A stretch of 64,000 nucleotides of DNA, taken from NCBI RefSeq assembly GCF_016093275.1, contig NZ_JAEDAK010000004.1:124001-188000 (forward strand), read 5' to 3'. The notes beneath the pieces were generated by a model. The model made no database searches. It worked only from the letters and a program-made list of their open reading frames with translations, and was not told the origin of the DNA. Origin of the DNA: Inhella proteolytica. GTDB lineage: Bacteria; Pseudomonadota; Gammaproteobacteria; Burkholderiales; Burkholderiaceae_C. The position numbers and the translations under genes were made by a program. Of the stretch, positions 32,949 through 42,552 are shown piece after piece (the first letter of the stretch is position 1; each line of letters begins with the position of its first letter).

Positions 32949-35705
32949 ATGCGTCATCCCACCCGTCTTTGCGCTGCGCTGGCCGTGGCATTCGGCGGCC
33001 TCGCCGCCGGCCAGGTCCAGGCCCAAGACCAAAACAGCCAACAACTTGAGCGCGTGGTCGTCACCGGCTCGTCGATCAAGCGCCTGGAGAGTGAGACCGC
33101 CCTGCCGGTCACCACCATCACCCGCGCCCAGATCGAGAAGACCGGCGCCACCAACGTCGAAGACCTGCTGCGCCGCGTCTCGGCCGCCACCGCCGCCTTC
33201 TCCGACACCACGCAGGGCGCCGGCTACGCCACCAGCAACGCCAACCTGCGCGGCCTGGGTGCCAACTCCACCCTGGTGCTGCTGAACGGCCGCCGCCTGG
33301 CCAACCACCCCTTCGGCAATATCGGCGGCACCGTCGCAGTCGACCTGAACAGCATCCCCTTCGCCGCGCTGGAGCGCGTGGAAGTGCTGCGTGACGGCGC
33401 CTCGGCCGTGTACGGCACCGACGCCGTCGGCGGCGTGATCAACTTCATCACCCGCAAGGACTACGGCGGCGGCAACATCAGCCTGCGCGCCGGCAACACC
33501 GAAGACAACATCGGTGGCAAGGAAACCGGCGCCAGCCTGGCGCTGGGCTTCGGCGACATCAGCAGTGACGGCTTCAACCTGCTCGTCACCGGCAATGTGC
33601 AGAAGAACACCCGCCTGAAGGCGATCGAGCAGAAGTTCTACAACCGCGGCGTCGACGAGATCCCCGGCTCCGCGCCCCCGACCTCGGGTGGTGCCTTCCC
33701 CGGCCGTCTGGTCGATTTCGGCATCAGCCCGGGCGCCTATTCCAATGCCGGCGCCAACTTCGAGGCCTGCGACCCGAACTTCACCACGCGCGTTTCGCGC
33801 GGTCCCTCGCCCAACGGCACCGAGCGCTTCATCTGCCGCTTCATCTACGCCGCGACGCTGGACAACCTGCCCGACCAGGACAAGGCCGATGTGTTCGGCC
33901 GCGCCACCTGGAACCTGAACAAGGACGCGCAGATGTTTGCCGAGGTCTCGTTCGCGCGCAGCGCGTCGATCGGCCGCATCGCCCCGACCCCGATCTTCTG
34001 GGGCGCCACCAGCCTGGATCCGGTCAAGGGCGACTACGCGCACCCGATGATGCCGGTCAACAGCCCGTTCTTCCCGCGCGCCCTGCTCAAGAGCTTGGGC
34101 TGGACGGATGCGCAACTCGCCGGCGATGCCAATGGCCTGACCGAGATCGCCATGCGCGCGATTCCCGCCGGCAACCGCATCAACGACAACACCAACACCC
34201 AGGCCCGCTTCGTGCTCGGCTCCACCGGTGTGCTGGCCGGCTGGGACTACGACACCGCCTTCAACTACGCCAAGGCCAAGGGCGACCTGGAGTACCGCGG
34301 CTACATCCACGAAGGCCGCTTCCTGGCCGAACTGGCCGCCGGCAACATCAACCCCTTCGGCTCCAGCGGTGCCGGCGGTGATGCGGCCTGGGCGCGTGCC
34401 GCCATGACCGGCCCGATGCGCAAGTCCGACAGCACCACTATGGAAGTCGACTTCAAGGTCAGCCGCGAGCTGGGCGCGATGGCCGGCGGCAACATGGCCG
34501 TGGCCATGGGCGTGGACTTCCGCCGCGAGAAGGCCGAGGACCGTCCGGTCAACGCCGACTACTCGGCCGGCAAGCACATCGGCGGCGAAGGCTCGGTGCC
34601 CGCCACCGTCGCCGCGCGCAACATCTCGGCCGTGTTCGGCGAGCTGAGCATGCCCTTCGCCAAGGGCGTCGAGGCCGGTCTGTCGGCCCGCTACGACCGC
34701 TACAGCGACTTCGGCGGCACCTTCAACCCGCGCGCCACCATCCGCTGGAACCCGAGCAAGGAATTCCTGTTCCGTGGCGCCGTCGGTACGGGCTTCCGCG
34801 CCCCCACGCTGTGGGACGTGAACTCGCCGGTCTCCTCGACCAACACCGCCAACTCCCTGGTCGACCCGGACTGCCCGGCCGGCTTCTCCGGCGATCCGCG
34901 CTGCGAGATCCAGTTCAATGTGCGCAACTTCTCGTCGCCCGACCTGAAGCCGGAAAAGTCGCGCCAGGCCAGCATGGGCGTGGTGTTCGAGCCGAATCGT
35001 CACTTCACGGCGGCGGTGGACCTGTGGACCATCACCAAGCGTGACCTGATCGGCCAGATCGGTGGCGACGCGCTGATGTCCAGCCCCAGCCTGTACCAGC
35101 GCTTCAAGAGCCGCGTGAAGCGCAATGCTCAGGGCTTCATCCTCTACATCGAGACCCCGGTGGAGAACCTGGGTGAGCTGAAGACCTCGGGCATCGACAT
35201 CGACCTGCGCGGTTCGATCCCGATGGGCGACATGGGCACCCTGCGTCCCGCGCTGAACGCCACCCACATCGCGAAGTGGAAGCGTCAGAGCGAGAAGGGC
35301 GGCGCCTTCACCGACTTCGAGGGCACGGCGGGCGACGGTTCCGGCGTGCAGCCGGTGCCGACCTGGCAGCACACCCTGTCGCTGGACTGGGCTCTGGGCA
35401 GCTTCAACTTCACGGTGGAAAACACCTTCGTGAAGGGCTGGACCGAGTCCGCCGGCCTGGTCGATGCCAACGTCGGTGTGAACGTGGCCCACAAGGTCAA
35501 GGACACCAACCGCTTCAACCTGGCCGCCGGCTACACCGGCTTCAAGGGTCTGAACCTGCGCCTGGGCGTGAAGAACGTGACCGACAAGGAACCGCCGTTC
35601 ACCGCCGTGTCGAGCTACGGCTCGCACGCCGCGGGCTACGCCGGCTCCTTCGCCGATCCGCGCGGCCGCTACTGGTACGGCACGGTCTCGTACGAGTTCA
35701 AGTAA
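32949..35705 (+). CDS. TonB-dependent outer-membrane receptor
   Basis: 918 residues with a signal peptide (cleavage after GQVQA, about residue 25), a TonB box (ERVVVTGS), a plug domain (ALPVTTITRAQIEKTGATNVEDLL, LRGLGANSTLVLLNGRR, VEVLRDGASAVYGTDAVGGVINFI) and a long 22-strand-type barrel ending in an aromatic C-terminus (RYWYGTVSYEFK). The plug style is that of the carbohydrate/peptide-type receptors with large barrels. It imports a substrate too large for porins, using TonB energy. GGAGGAG precedes the ATG at 32949. Codon use is highly biased, as in well-expressed genes. It has its own terminator. The substrate cannot be told from context. Confidence 0.95.
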   Translation: MRHPTRLCAALAVAFGGLAAGQVQAQDQNSQQLERVVVTGSSIKRLESETALPVTTITRAQIEKTGATNVEDLLRRVSAATAAFSDTTQGAGYATSNANLRGLGANSTLVLLNGRRLANHPFGNIGGTVAVDLNSIPFAALERVEVLRDGASAVYGTDAVGGVINFITRKDYGGGNISLRAGNTEDNIGGKETGASLALGFGDISSDGFNLLVTGNVQKNTRLKAIEQKFYNRGVDEIPGSAPPTSGGAFPGRLVDFGISPGAYSNAGANFEACDPNFTTRVSRGPSPNGTERFICRFIYAATLDNLPDQDKADVFGRATWNLNKDAQMFAEVSFARSASIGRIAPTPIFWGATSLDPVKGDYAHPMMPVNSPFFPRALLKSLGWTDAQLAGDANGLTEIAMRAIPAGNRINDNTNTQARFVLGSTGVLAGWDYDTAFNYAKAKGDLEYRGYIHEGRFLAELAAGNINPFGSSGAGGDAAWARAAMTGPMRKSDSTTMEVDFKVSRELGAMAGGNMAVAMGVDFRREKAEDRPVNADYSAGKHIGGEGSVPATVAARNISAVFGELSMPFAKGVEAGLSARYDRYSDFGGTFNPRATIRWNPSKEFLFRGAVGTGFRAPTLWDVNSPVSSTNTANSLVDPDCPAGFSGDPRCEIQFNVRNFSSPDLKPEKSRQASMGVVFEPNRHFTAAVDLWTITKRDLIGQIGGDALMSSPSLYQRFKSRVKRNAQGFILYIETPVENLGELKTSGIDIDLRGSIPMGDMGTLRPALNATHIAKWKRQSEKGGAFTDFEGTAGDGSGVQPVPTWQHTLSLDWALGSFNFTVENTFVKGWTESAGLVDANVGVNVAHKVKDTNRFNLAAGYTGFKGLNLRLGVKNVTDKEPPFTAVSSYGSHAAGYAGSFADPRGRYWYGTVSYEFK

Positions 35706-35725
35706 GCACCCCTCGCTTGACCGAC

Positions 35726-35752
35726 AAGGCCCCGCTTCGGCGGGGCCTTTTT
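35726..35752 (+). terminator. rho-independent terminator of the TonB receptor gene
   Basis: A perfect 10-bp stem, AAGGCCCCGC and GCGGGGCCTT, with a TTCG tetraloop, followed by a short T-run, 21 bp after the stop codon. Confidence 0.92.
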
Positions 35753-35784
35753 GCTTTCCGCACGCTTCCACCTGCGGTCCTGGA

Positions 35785-37911
35785 TTGAAGGAAACTGTTG
35801 CGCCCCTCCTTTTGCCAGTCTCCGCTCACCCCCAGCTCCCCACCGTGCCCGCTCTCTCGCCCGAACCCCCGCACACCGCCCAGTCACCTCCAGCCCAGCG
35901 TCTGGGCTTGCGCGGCAAGTCCCTGCTGGCGCTCTTCTTCAGCAGCTTGCTGGCCTTGGGCCCCGCTTTCTGGCTGGGCTGGCAGGTGGTCGACAGCGTG
36001 CGCGCCCAACTCGGCAGCGCCTATGCCCGCGACACGGTGCTGCTCAAGCGCGAGCAGGTGGCCGGCTTGCTGTCGCGCGAGTTGGCGCTTTCGCTGCGGC
36101 AGGCGCGCTCGGAGGCCACCCGCCAATGGCTGCTGGCCGAGGACGATCCCCAGGCGCGGGCCACCTTCTGGCGCGAGGCTGCCAGCTTTCGGCAGGACTT
36201 CGCCTCTCGGGCCTTCTCCATCACCCCGGCCCAGAGCCTGAACTACTACTTTCAGTCGGACGACAAGCCCGGCACCGAACCACTGGAGCGCCTGCGCCCG
36301 GACGCCGAGAAGGACAGCTGGTTCTTCAACACCCTGAAATCGGAGCGCCCCTACAACATCAATGTGGACGTCAACCACCAGGTGGGCGCCACGCGGGTCT
36401 GGATCAATGTGCTGGTGCGCGACGCCGGCCGCGCGCTCGGCTCGGTCGGCGCCAGCCTGGACCTGGGGGAGCTGACGCGCCGCCTCGTCAGCGATGTGGC
36501 GCCGGGTCAGCAGGTGCTGATCGTCAACCGCAGCGGCGCGATCCAGATCGACCGGGACCTGGCGCGCATTGCGCTGAATTCCGGCACCCAGAGCCAGGCC
36601 GCGCGCGACCACACCATCGAGGCTCTGCTGGATTCCCCCGCCGACATCCAGGCGGTCCGCACGGCACTGGCCCGCGCCGAGGCCGAGCCTGGCAGCGCGC
36701 AGGTGGTCAACGTCAACATTCGCGGTGTGCCCGAGCTGCTGGCCAGCGCCTACATCCCCGATCTGGACTGGCATGTGGTGTCCACCTTGGACCTGCGCGT
36801 GGCGCCGCTGCTGCGGTTGGATACCCTGGTCGGGCCGCTGATCGCCATCGGCCTGCTGGGCCTGGGCCTGTTCCTGGGCATCGCCCTGTCGGTGGAGCGC
36901 CTGATCCTGGCGCCGCTGCGCCAGCTGAAGCGCTCGGCCCAGGCGATTGCGGACGGGCACTACGAGGTGACGCTGCCGGCCCCGCGGGCCGATGAGATTG
37001 GTGACCTGACGCGCGCCTTCGGCACCATGGCCAGCCAGGTGCGGGGGCATACCGAATCACTTGAACGCGAGGTGCAGGCCCGCACCCGCGAGCTGGAGCA
37101 GGCCAACCGGGACATGGCGCAGGCGCACCGCGCCATCAGCGACTCGATCGATTACGCCCGCTTGATCCAGCGCGCCATCCTGCCGGACCGCCAGCTCGAA
37201 GAGCAGCTTGGCAGCGAGCACTTCGTGCTCTGGCAGCCGCGCGATGTCGTCGGTGGGGACTTCTATGTGTTCCGCACCAGCGCCGAGGGCGAGCTGCTCG
37301 GCGTGGTGGACTGTGCCGGCCATGGCGTGCCGGGCGCCCTGATGACCATGCTGGCGCGTTCCGCCATCGACCACGCGCTGGAAGAGGTCGGCCTGACCGA
37401 CCCCGCCACGCTGCTGCATCGCATCGACGCCTCGATTCGCAGCATGCTGGTGGCGGCGGACATCCCACGCACGATCGCCACCACCATGGATGTCGGCCTG
37501 GTGCACATCGACCGCCAGGCGCTGCGCGCCCGCTTTGCCGGCGCCAAGGTCTCGCTGTTCCGCAGCGATGGCCGGACGGTAGAGGAAATCAAACCCGGAC
37601 GGCGCGCGCTCAACGAGACGCGCCGCGGTCAGTACGAGAACGTCGAGTTCGAGCTGAGCGCCGGCACCAGCTACTACCTCGTCACCGACGGCTTCCTCGA
37701 TCAGGCCGGCGGCGAGCATGGCTTCGGCTTTGGCAACCAGCGTTTCGCCGAACTGGTGCGCGAGCACGCGGCACTGCCGCCCGGCCAGCAGCGCGAGGCC
37801 TTCGTCAGCGCACTGCGCCGCTACCAGGGCGGCTTCGCGCAGCGCGATGACATCACTGTCATGTGCTTCCGGGTCGACCAGGGCCCCAAGGCAAGCCAAC
37901 CTCAGGAGTGA
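35785..37911 (+). CDS. siaA: SiaA-type membrane PP2C-like phosphatase
   Basis: Up to 708 residues: proline-rich N-terminus, transmembrane helix (~47-69), periplasmic Cache-like sensor (~70-345), second helix (~353-373), HAMP (~375-428), coiled coil, then a SpoIIE/PPM serine-threonine phosphatase domain (~450-700) with RDVVGGDFYVF, VDCAGHGVPGALMTML, TDGFLDQAGG and QRDDITVM, so the metal-binding aspartates are intact. In Pseudomonas aeruginosa, SiaA dephosphorylates SiaC and thereby turns on the diguanylate cyclase SiaD. The start is uncertain: TTG at 35785 and GTG at 35845 both lack a good ribosome-binding site. First gene of siaABCD; 2 bp before siaB. Confidence 0.92.
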   Translation: MKETVAPLLLPVSAHPQLPTVPALSPEPPHTAQSPPAQRLGLRGKSLLALFFSSLLALGPAFWLGWQVVDSVRAQLGSAYARDTVLLKREQVAGLLSRELALSLRQARSEATRQWLLAEDDPQARATFWREAASFRQDFASRAFSITPAQSLNYYFQSDDKPGTEPLERLRPDAEKDSWFFNTLKSERPYNINVDVNHQVGATRVWINVLVRDAGRALGSVGASLDLGELTRRLVSDVAPGQQVLIVNRSGAIQIDRDLARIALNSGTQSQAARDHTIEALLDSPADIQAVRTALARAEAEPGSAQVVNVNIRGVPELLASAYIPDLDWHVVSTLDLRVAPLLRLDTLVGPLIAIGLLGLGLFLGIALSVERLILAPLRQLKRSAQAIADGHYEVTLPAPRADEIGDLTRAFGTMASQVRGHTESLEREVQARTRELEQANRDMAQAHRAISDSIDYARLIQRAILPDRQLEEQLGSEHFVLWQPRDVVGGDFYVFRTSAEGELLGVVDCAGHGVPGALMTMLARSAIDHALEEVGLTDPATLLHRIDASIRSMLVAADIPRTIATTMDVGLVHIDRQALRARFAGAKVSLFRSDGRTVEEIKPGRRALNETRRGQYENVEFELSAGTSYYLVTDGFLDQAGGEHGFGFGNQRFAELVREHAALPPGQQREAFVSALRRYQGGFAQRDDITVMCFRVDQGPKASQPQE

Positions 37912-37913
37912 GC

Positions 37914-38465
37914 ATGGAGACATTGGATTTGTTCGAGATGCGCGCCAACTGCATTCGGCAGCGCGTCATGCTGTGTTTCAACGGCCCCATTTCGCGCAGC
38001 CTGATCGAGGAGATCGGGCATGCTCTGCGCAAGTACCTGGAAGACGCCGAAGCCTCGCCCGGTGGTGCCATGGACGTGTTCGCCGTCTATGTGGAGATGA
38101 CGCAGAACATCCGCCACTACGCCAGCAAGATGAACTACTCGGAGGCCGATGGCGCCGCCACGGTGGTGGTCTCGCGCGATGAGCAGGGCCGCTACATGAT
38201 CTCGGTCGGCAATCTGGTCGAAGCGCCGGATGCCGAGCGCCTGCTGCAGCGCATCCAGCAGCTGGCCGCGCTGGACAAGGCCCAGCTCAAGGCCGCCTAC
38301 AAGGAGCAGCTGCGCCGCCCGCGCGACGCCGACTCGCCGTCGGGTGCCGGCCTGGGCCTGCTCGACATGGCCCGCCGCTCGTCCGAGCCGCTGCAGGCCA
38401 GCCTCCAACCGATGCCCGACGGCCGCAGCTTCTTCTGCCTGCGCGCCGTCTTTGCCAATGCCTGA
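37914..38465 (+). CDS. siaB: SiaB-family protein kinase
   Basis: 183 residues. SiaB is the kinase that phosphorylates SiaC on threonine and so opposes SiaA. Visible features fit the HATPase-related fold: VEMTQNIRHYASK holds the N-box asparagine, and SGAGLGLLDMARRS resembles the glycine-rich lid. The start is supported by AGGAG before the ATG, overlapping the end of siaA. It has no membrane segment. Its stop lies 7 bp before the siaC start. Confidence 0.9.
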   Translation: METLDLFEMRANCIRQRVMLCFNGPISRSLIEEIGHALRKYLEDAEASPGGAMDVFAVYVEMTQNIRHYASKMNYSEADGAATVVVSRDEQGRYMISVGNLVEAPDAERLLQRIQQLAALDKAQLKAAYKEQLRRPRDADSPSGAGLGLLDMARRSSEPLQASLQPMPDGRSFFCLRAVFANA

Positions 38466-38472
38466 GCTGTAT

Positions 38473-38853
38473 ATGAACTCCTTGCACATCGAAGGTTCTG
38501 TGTCCTCGCCCTCCATCCATGCCGACGCCGAGCGCGGCACGCTGGAGATGGCCGGCGACTCCTATCCGGAGAATTCGTTCGAGCTCTTCGGCCCGCTGAT
38601 CGACTGGATCGAGGCCTACTTCCGCGCCGACGACAAGCCCTTGCAGCTGCGCCTGAAGCTGCGCTACCTCAACACCAGCAGCGTCAAGATCATGATGGAC
38701 ATCTTCGACCTGCTGGAAGACCAGCACCGCAGCGGCCGCGAGGTGGGCGTGCTGTGGCTCTATGACGCCCGCAACGAACGCGTGGCCGAACTGGCCGAGG
38801 AGTTCAAGGAGGATTGCAGCTTCCCCTTCCAGATCCAGGCCCTGGCGGAGTAA
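38473..38853 (+). CDS. siaC: SiaC, phosphoprotein controlling the diguanylate cyclase (DUF1987)
   Basis: 126 residues. Conserved DUF1987 motifs: GDSYPENSFELFGPLIDW, YLNTSSVKIMMDI and ERVAELAEEFKEDCSFPF. With the ATG at 38473 as start, the threonine of LNTSS is residue 68, the number known for the phosphorylated threonine in P. aeruginosa SiaC; the alternative ATG at 38458 would shift it to 73. Unphosphorylated SiaC binds and activates SiaD; phosphorylated SiaC is sequestered. Five bases separate it from siaD. Confidence 0.92.
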   Translation: MNSLHIEGSVSSPSIHADAERGTLEMAGDSYPENSFELFGPLIDWIEAYFRADDKPLQLRLKLRYLNTSSVKIMMDIFDLLEDQHRSGREVGVLWLYDARNERVAELAEEFKEDCSFPFQIQALAE

Positions 38854-38858
38854 GGGCC

Positions 38859-39665
38859 ATGTCCAAGGTCCATGGGGATGAGCTGCTGGTCAAGCTGGAA
38901 GCCCTGGCCGACCTGGCCGAGCACGACGGCAACCCCCTGCAAGAGCCGCTGCGTCAGGCGCTCCAGCTGTGCCGCGAGCAGCAGCACCGCATCGAACGCA
39001 TGCTGCGCATCGCCGATGGCTTCAATGCGGCCGCGCTGGGCCACTCGACCTCCGCCTTGCGCCGCCAACGCTCGCGCCTCGAAAAGGTGGCCCGCATCGC
39101 CGACCGTTACCAGGAGCTGATGCACGAGCAGAACCTGCATCTCTCGCAGGCCTCCAGCGTCGACCCGCTGACCGGTCTCGCCAACCGGCGCCAGATCGAT
39201 GCCGTGCTGGGGGACGAACTGGCGCGCGCCCACCGCCGCGGCCAGGCCCTGTGTGTGGCCATGCTGGACGTGGACCATTTCAAGCAGATCAATGACAGCT
39301 TCGGCCACGCCGTGGGCGACCGCGCGCTCACCAGCCTGGCGCAGGTGCTCAAGGCCAGCCTGCGCGAGCAGGACTTCTGCGGGCGCTGGGGTGGCGAAGA
39401 GTTCGTTCTGGTGCTGCCCGGCAGCACGACGGCGGGCGCCCGCACCACCCTGGAGCGCGTGCTGAGCGCCATCCGGCAGCTGGAAGTCGACACGGGCCAA
39501 GGCCTGGTGCGCATGACCGCCAGCGCTGGCCTGGCCCAGCGCCTGCCGGCTGAAGCGGCCCAGGATCTGGTGCGCCGCGCCGACATTGCCCTGCTCATGG
39601 CCAAGCGCAACGGGCGCGACCGCATCGAACTGGCACCGGAAGCGGCCGCGGCCAGCGGCGCCTGA
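38859..39665 (+). CDS. siaD: SiaD diguanylate cyclase
   Basis: 268 residues, cytoplasmic. An N-terminal helical, coiled-coil stalk (~1-105) that in SiaD binds SiaC is followed by a GGDEF domain: DPLTGLANRRQID, MLDVDHFKQINDSFGH and GRWGGEEFVLVLPG. The active-site motif is GGEEF, which is catalytically competent. REQD, five residues before it, forms an intact RxxD inhibitory site. It makes cyclic-di-GMP that drives aggregation or biofilm formation in the known system. GGAG precedes the ATG. The gene ends next to a palindromic element. Confidence 0.93.
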   Translation: MSKVHGDELLVKLEALADLAEHDGNPLQEPLRQALQLCREQQHRIERMLRIADGFNAAALGHSTSALRRQRSRLEKVARIADRYQELMHEQNLHLSQASSVDPLTGLANRRQIDAVLGDELARAHRRGQALCVAMLDVDHFKQINDSFGHAVGDRALTSLAQVLKASLREQDFCGRWGGEEFVLVLPGSTTAGARTTLERVLSAIRQLEVDTGQGLVRMTASAGLAQRLPAEAAQDLVRRADIALLMAKRNGRDRIELAPEAAAASGA

Positions 39666-39686
39666 GCCGGCCCTGCCGCCGGCTCA
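39663..39686 (+). terminator. hairpin at the end of siaD
   Basis: TGAGCCGG and CCGGCTCA form an 8-bp stem that starts on the siaD stop codon. A TTTTT run follows at about 39697-39701 after a second small dyad (CTCAG/CTGAG), so this stretch may end the siaABCD transcript. Confidence 0.5.
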
Positions 39687-39688
39687 GA

Positions 39689-39843
39689 GGCTGAGAGTTT
39701 TTCGGACGTGCCCGAAAGGCGCACCCAAACACCCCGGATCTAGGCGCAAAGCGCAGCCATAGCTCGGGCTATGGCGAGCATTTGCAACGACGAGCCGGGG
39801 TGTTTGGATGTGCAAGGCGGGCATGGGCGGAAGACTCTCAGCC
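39689..39843. repeat. 155-bp palindromic (MITE-like) intergenic element
   Basis: Nested inverted arms: outer GGCTGAGAGT (39689-39698) with ACTCTCAGCC (39834-39843); middle CCAAACACCCCGG (39725-39737) with its perfect complement at 39795-39807; centre CCATAGC/GCTATGG hairpin (39757-39763, 39768-39774) with loop TCGG. It fills the gap between the convergent siaD and oxyR genes. The core (GCTATGG...GCATTTGCAACGACG) has the look of repeats dispersed in beta- and gammaproteobacterial genomes, but I cannot name a family. Confidence 0.75.
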
Positions 39844-39845
39844 TC

Positions 39846-40769
39846 TCAGGCGTTGATGCGCTGCACGCCGGCCAGGCGACAGGCCATCACCGCATTGCGC
39901 AGCGCGGCAATCGCCTCGTAGCGCGTGAAGCTGCGCCGCCAGGCCAGCACCACGCGGCGGCTCGGCACCGGCTCGGTGAAGTGCAGGAACTTCAGATGCG
40001 GGGGCGGCTCGGCCGGCACCGAGAGTTCGGGCACCACGGTGATGCCCATGCCCGAGGCCACCATGTGCTTGATGGTCTCCAGCGACGAGCCCTCGAAGCT
40101 GCGCTGGATGCCCTCGGCCCCGCTGGCGAAGCGGGCGAACTCGGGGCAGACCTCGAGCACATGGTCGCGGAAGCAATGGCCGTTGCCGAGCAGCAGCAGG
40201 GTCTCCTGCTTGAGTTCCTCGGCGCTCAGGGACTCGCGCTGCGCCAGCGGGTGGCTGGCCGGCACGGCGATGCGGAAGGGCTCGTCGTACAGCGGCGCGA
40301 TCGCCAGGCCGGCGTCGGGGAAGGGTTCGGCCAGGATGGCGCAATCCAGTTCGCCGCTGCGCAGCATGTCCAAGAGCTTGACGGTGAAGTTCTCCTGCAG
40401 CAGCAGGGGCATCTGCGGCGTGCGCTCGATGACCTGGCGCACCAGGTCCGGCAGCAGGTAGGGCCCGATGGTGTAGATCACCCCCAGGCGCAAGGGTCCA
40501 GCCAGCGGGTCGCGGCCGCGCTTGGCGATCTCCTTGATCAGCTGCGCCTGCTCGATCACCACCTGGGCCTGGCGCACGATCTCCTGGCCCAGCGGGGTGA
40601 CGGCGATCTCGTTGCTGCTGCGCTCGAAGATCTTGACGTCCAGCTCCTCTTCCAGCTTCTTGATCGCCACGGAGAGCGTGGGCTGGGAGACATGGCAGGC
40701 CTCGGCGGCGCGGCCGAAGTGGCGCTCGCGCGCCACAGCCACCAGGTAGCGCAGTTCGGTCAGGGTCAT
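39846..40769 (-). CDS. oxyR: OxyR, hydrogen-peroxide-sensing LysR-family regulator
   Basis: 307 residues. LysR helix-turn-helix at residues 1-60 ([51 protein letters not shown]), then the LysR effector domain. The redox pair is clear: [14 protein letters not shown] has two cysteines nine residues apart, the same spacing as Cys199 and Cys208 of Escherichia coli OxyR. It should activate peroxide-defence genes, none of which is in the window. It is divergent from panB, with 74 bp between. Confidence 0.93.
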   Translation of the reverse strand: MTLTELRYLVAVARERHFGRAAEACHVSQPTLSVAIKKLEEELDVKIFERSSNEIAVTPLGQEIVRQAQVVIEQAQLIKEIAKRGRDPLAGPLRLGVIYTIGPYLLPDLVRQVIERTPQMPLLLQENFTVKLLDMLRSGELDCAILAEPFPDAGLAIAPLYDEPFRIAVPASHPLAQRESLSAEELKQETLLLLGNGHCFRDHVLEVCPEFARFASGAEGIQRSFEGSSLETIKHMVASGMGITVVPELSVPAEPPPHLKFLHFTEPVPSRRVVLAWRRSFTRYEAIAALRNAVMACRLAGVQRINA

Positions 40770-40843
40770 GGGGGGTGATCGTAGGGCGCCGAGGCGCGCG
40801 CATGGCTACACTGCGCCCCCTCTCGGAAGCTCGGGAAACCCCC

Positions 40844-41650
40844 ATGCCCGAACGCAAAGCTGTGACCCTGCACAAGCTGCAGGAGATGCATGCCAGCGGC
40901 GAAAAGATCGCCATGCTGACCTGCTATGACGCCGCCTTCGCCAGCGTGCTGGACGAGGCGGGGGTGGACATCCTGCTGGTGGGCGATTCGCTCGGCACCG
41001 TGCTGCAGGCCGAACCAACCACCACGCCGGTGCAACTGGCCGACATGGTCTATCACACGCGCTGCGTGGCGCGTGGCAACAAGACCGCCTGGCTGCTCGG
41101 CGACCTGCCCTTCGGCAGCTACCACGCCAGCCCCGAGCAGGCTTGGCATTCGAGCCTGGCGCTGATGCAGGCGGGTGCCCACATGGTCAAGCTCGAATGC
41201 AGCGACTGGACGGCGGACACCGTGCGCTTCCTGACGCAGCGCGGCGTGCCCGTGTGCGCGCACCTGGGCTTCACGCCGCAAACGGTGTCGGCCCTGGGCG
41301 GCTTCAAGGTGCAGGGGCGTGGCGAGGCGGCCGAGCGCGTCAAGGCGCAGGCCAAGGCCATGGTCGAGGCCGGCGCGCAAATGCTGCTGTTCGAGATGAT
41401 CCCCGCCGCGCTGGCGCGCGAGATCACCGCCTGGAGCCCGGTGCCGGTGATCGGCATCGGCGCGGGCTTGGGCACCTCCGGCCAGGTGCTGGTGCTGCAC
41501 GACATGCTGGACATCACCCCCGGCCGCCGGCCGCGCTTTGTCAAGAACTTCATGTCGGGGTCCGACTCCATCGCCGCCGCCATCCGGCGCTATGTGGCCG
41601 AGGTCAAATCCGGCCAGTTCCCCGACGAGGCGGTGCACGCCTTCACCTGA
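40844..41650 (+). CDS. panB: 3-methyl-2-oxobutanoate hydroxymethyltransferase
   Basis: First step of pantothenate (coenzyme A precursor) synthesis: ketopantoate from alpha-ketoisovalerate and methylene-tetrahydrofolate. 268 residues, normal length. Motifs: [61 protein letters not shown] and [22 protein letters not shown]. Start at the ATG at 40844 (MPERKAVTL). Its stop overlaps panC by one base, so the two are co-translated. Confidence 0.97.
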   Translation: MPERKAVTLHKLQEMHASGEKIAMLTCYDAAFASVLDEAGVDILLVGDSLGTVLQAEPTTTPVQLADMVYHTRCVARGNKTAWLLGDLPFGSYHASPEQAWHSSLALMQAGAHMVKLECSDWTADTVRFLTQRGVPVCAHLGFTPQTVSALGGFKVQGRGEAAERVKAQAKAMVEAGAQMLLFEMIPAALAREITAWSPVPVIGIGAGLGTSGQVLVLHDMLDITPGRRPRFVKNFMSGSDSIAAAIRRYVAEVKSGQFPDEAVHAFT

Positions 41651-42483
41651 TGAAACTGATCCACACCATTGCCGAGCTGCGCAACGCGCTCGGCCCCGGT
41701 CAGGCGGCGTTCGTGCCCACCATGGGCAATCTGCATGCCGGCCATCTGGCCCTGGTGGCGCAGGCGCGTGCCGTGGCAGGGCCGCAGGCGCCGGTGGTGG
41801 TGTCGTTATTCGTCAATCGCCTGCAATTCCTGCCACACGAAGACTTCGACCGCTACCCGCGCACACTCGAAGCCGACTGCGCGCAGTTGCAGGCCCAAGG
41901 CCATTGCGACCTCGTGTTTGCCCCCAGCGAGCAGGAGCTCTACCCCGAGCCGCAGGGCTACAAGGTGGTGCCGCCGGCGGCGCTGGCGGACATCCTGGAA
42001 GGCCAGTTCCGCCCCGGCTTCTTCACCGGCGTGTGCACGGTGGTGCACAAGCTCTTCAACCTGGTGCAGCCCGCGCATGCCGTGTTCGGCAAGAAGGACT
42101 ACCAGCAGCTGATGGTGCTGCGCCGCATGGTGGCGCAGATGGGCCTGCCGATCCAGATCCACGGCGGCGAGACCCTGCGCAGCCCCGAGGGCCTGGCGCT
42201 TTCCAGCCGCAACCAGTACCTCAGTGCCGAGCAGAAGACGCAGGCCCTGCAGCTGAGTGCCGCGCTGCGCGCGCTGATCACCGAATGGCAGGCGGGCCTG
42301 CGCGACCGCGAGCGCATGGAAGGCGAGGCCATGGACCGCCTGGCCGCACAGGGCTGGCAGCCCGACTACCTGACGCTGCGCTGCCGCCACGACCTCAGCC
42401 CGGCGCGTGCCGGCGAACCCCTGGTGGCGCTGGGCGCGGCAAAGCTGGGCAGCACTCGGCTGATCGACAACTTCGAGGGCTGA
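41650..42483 (+). CDS. panC: pantoate--beta-alanine ligase
   Basis: Last step of pantothenate synthesis, joining pantoate and beta-alanine with ATP. 277 residues. VPTMGNLHAGHLALV carries the HxGH nucleotidyl-transferase signature; VVSLFVNRLQFLPHEDFDRYPR, FGKKDYQQLMVL and SPEGLALSSRNQYLS (the KMSKS-like loop) follow. The family's usual FVNPxQF is FVNRLQF here, a variant I associate with Burkholderiales enzymes. The gene follows panB with a one-base overlap. Confidence 0.96.
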   Translation: MKLIHTIAELRNALGPGQAAFVPTMGNLHAGHLALVAQARAVAGPQAPVVVSLFVNRLQFLPHEDFDRYPRTLEADCAQLQAQGHCDLVFAPSEQELYPEPQGYKVVPPAALADILEGQFRPGFFTGVCTVVHKLFNLVQPAHAVFGKKDYQQLMVLRRMVAQMGLPIQIHGGETLRSPEGLALSSRNQYLSAEQKTQALQLSAALRALITEWQAGLRDRERMEGEAMDRLAAQGWQPDYLTLRCRHDLSPARAGEPLVALGAAKLGSTRLIDNFEG

Positions 42484-42552
42484 GCCCCGGGACGGTCAAC
42501 GCCGGCGCACACTGCACCGTTGCCAGGCGCTCTGCCTGAATCGGGTGCATCC

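Noticed and set aside
32124-35771. A 1215-codon minus-strand frame opposite the TonB receptor and hybrid kinase genes
   Set aside because: It is a shadow of high-GC codon bias; the plus-strand genes have full family motifs and it has none.
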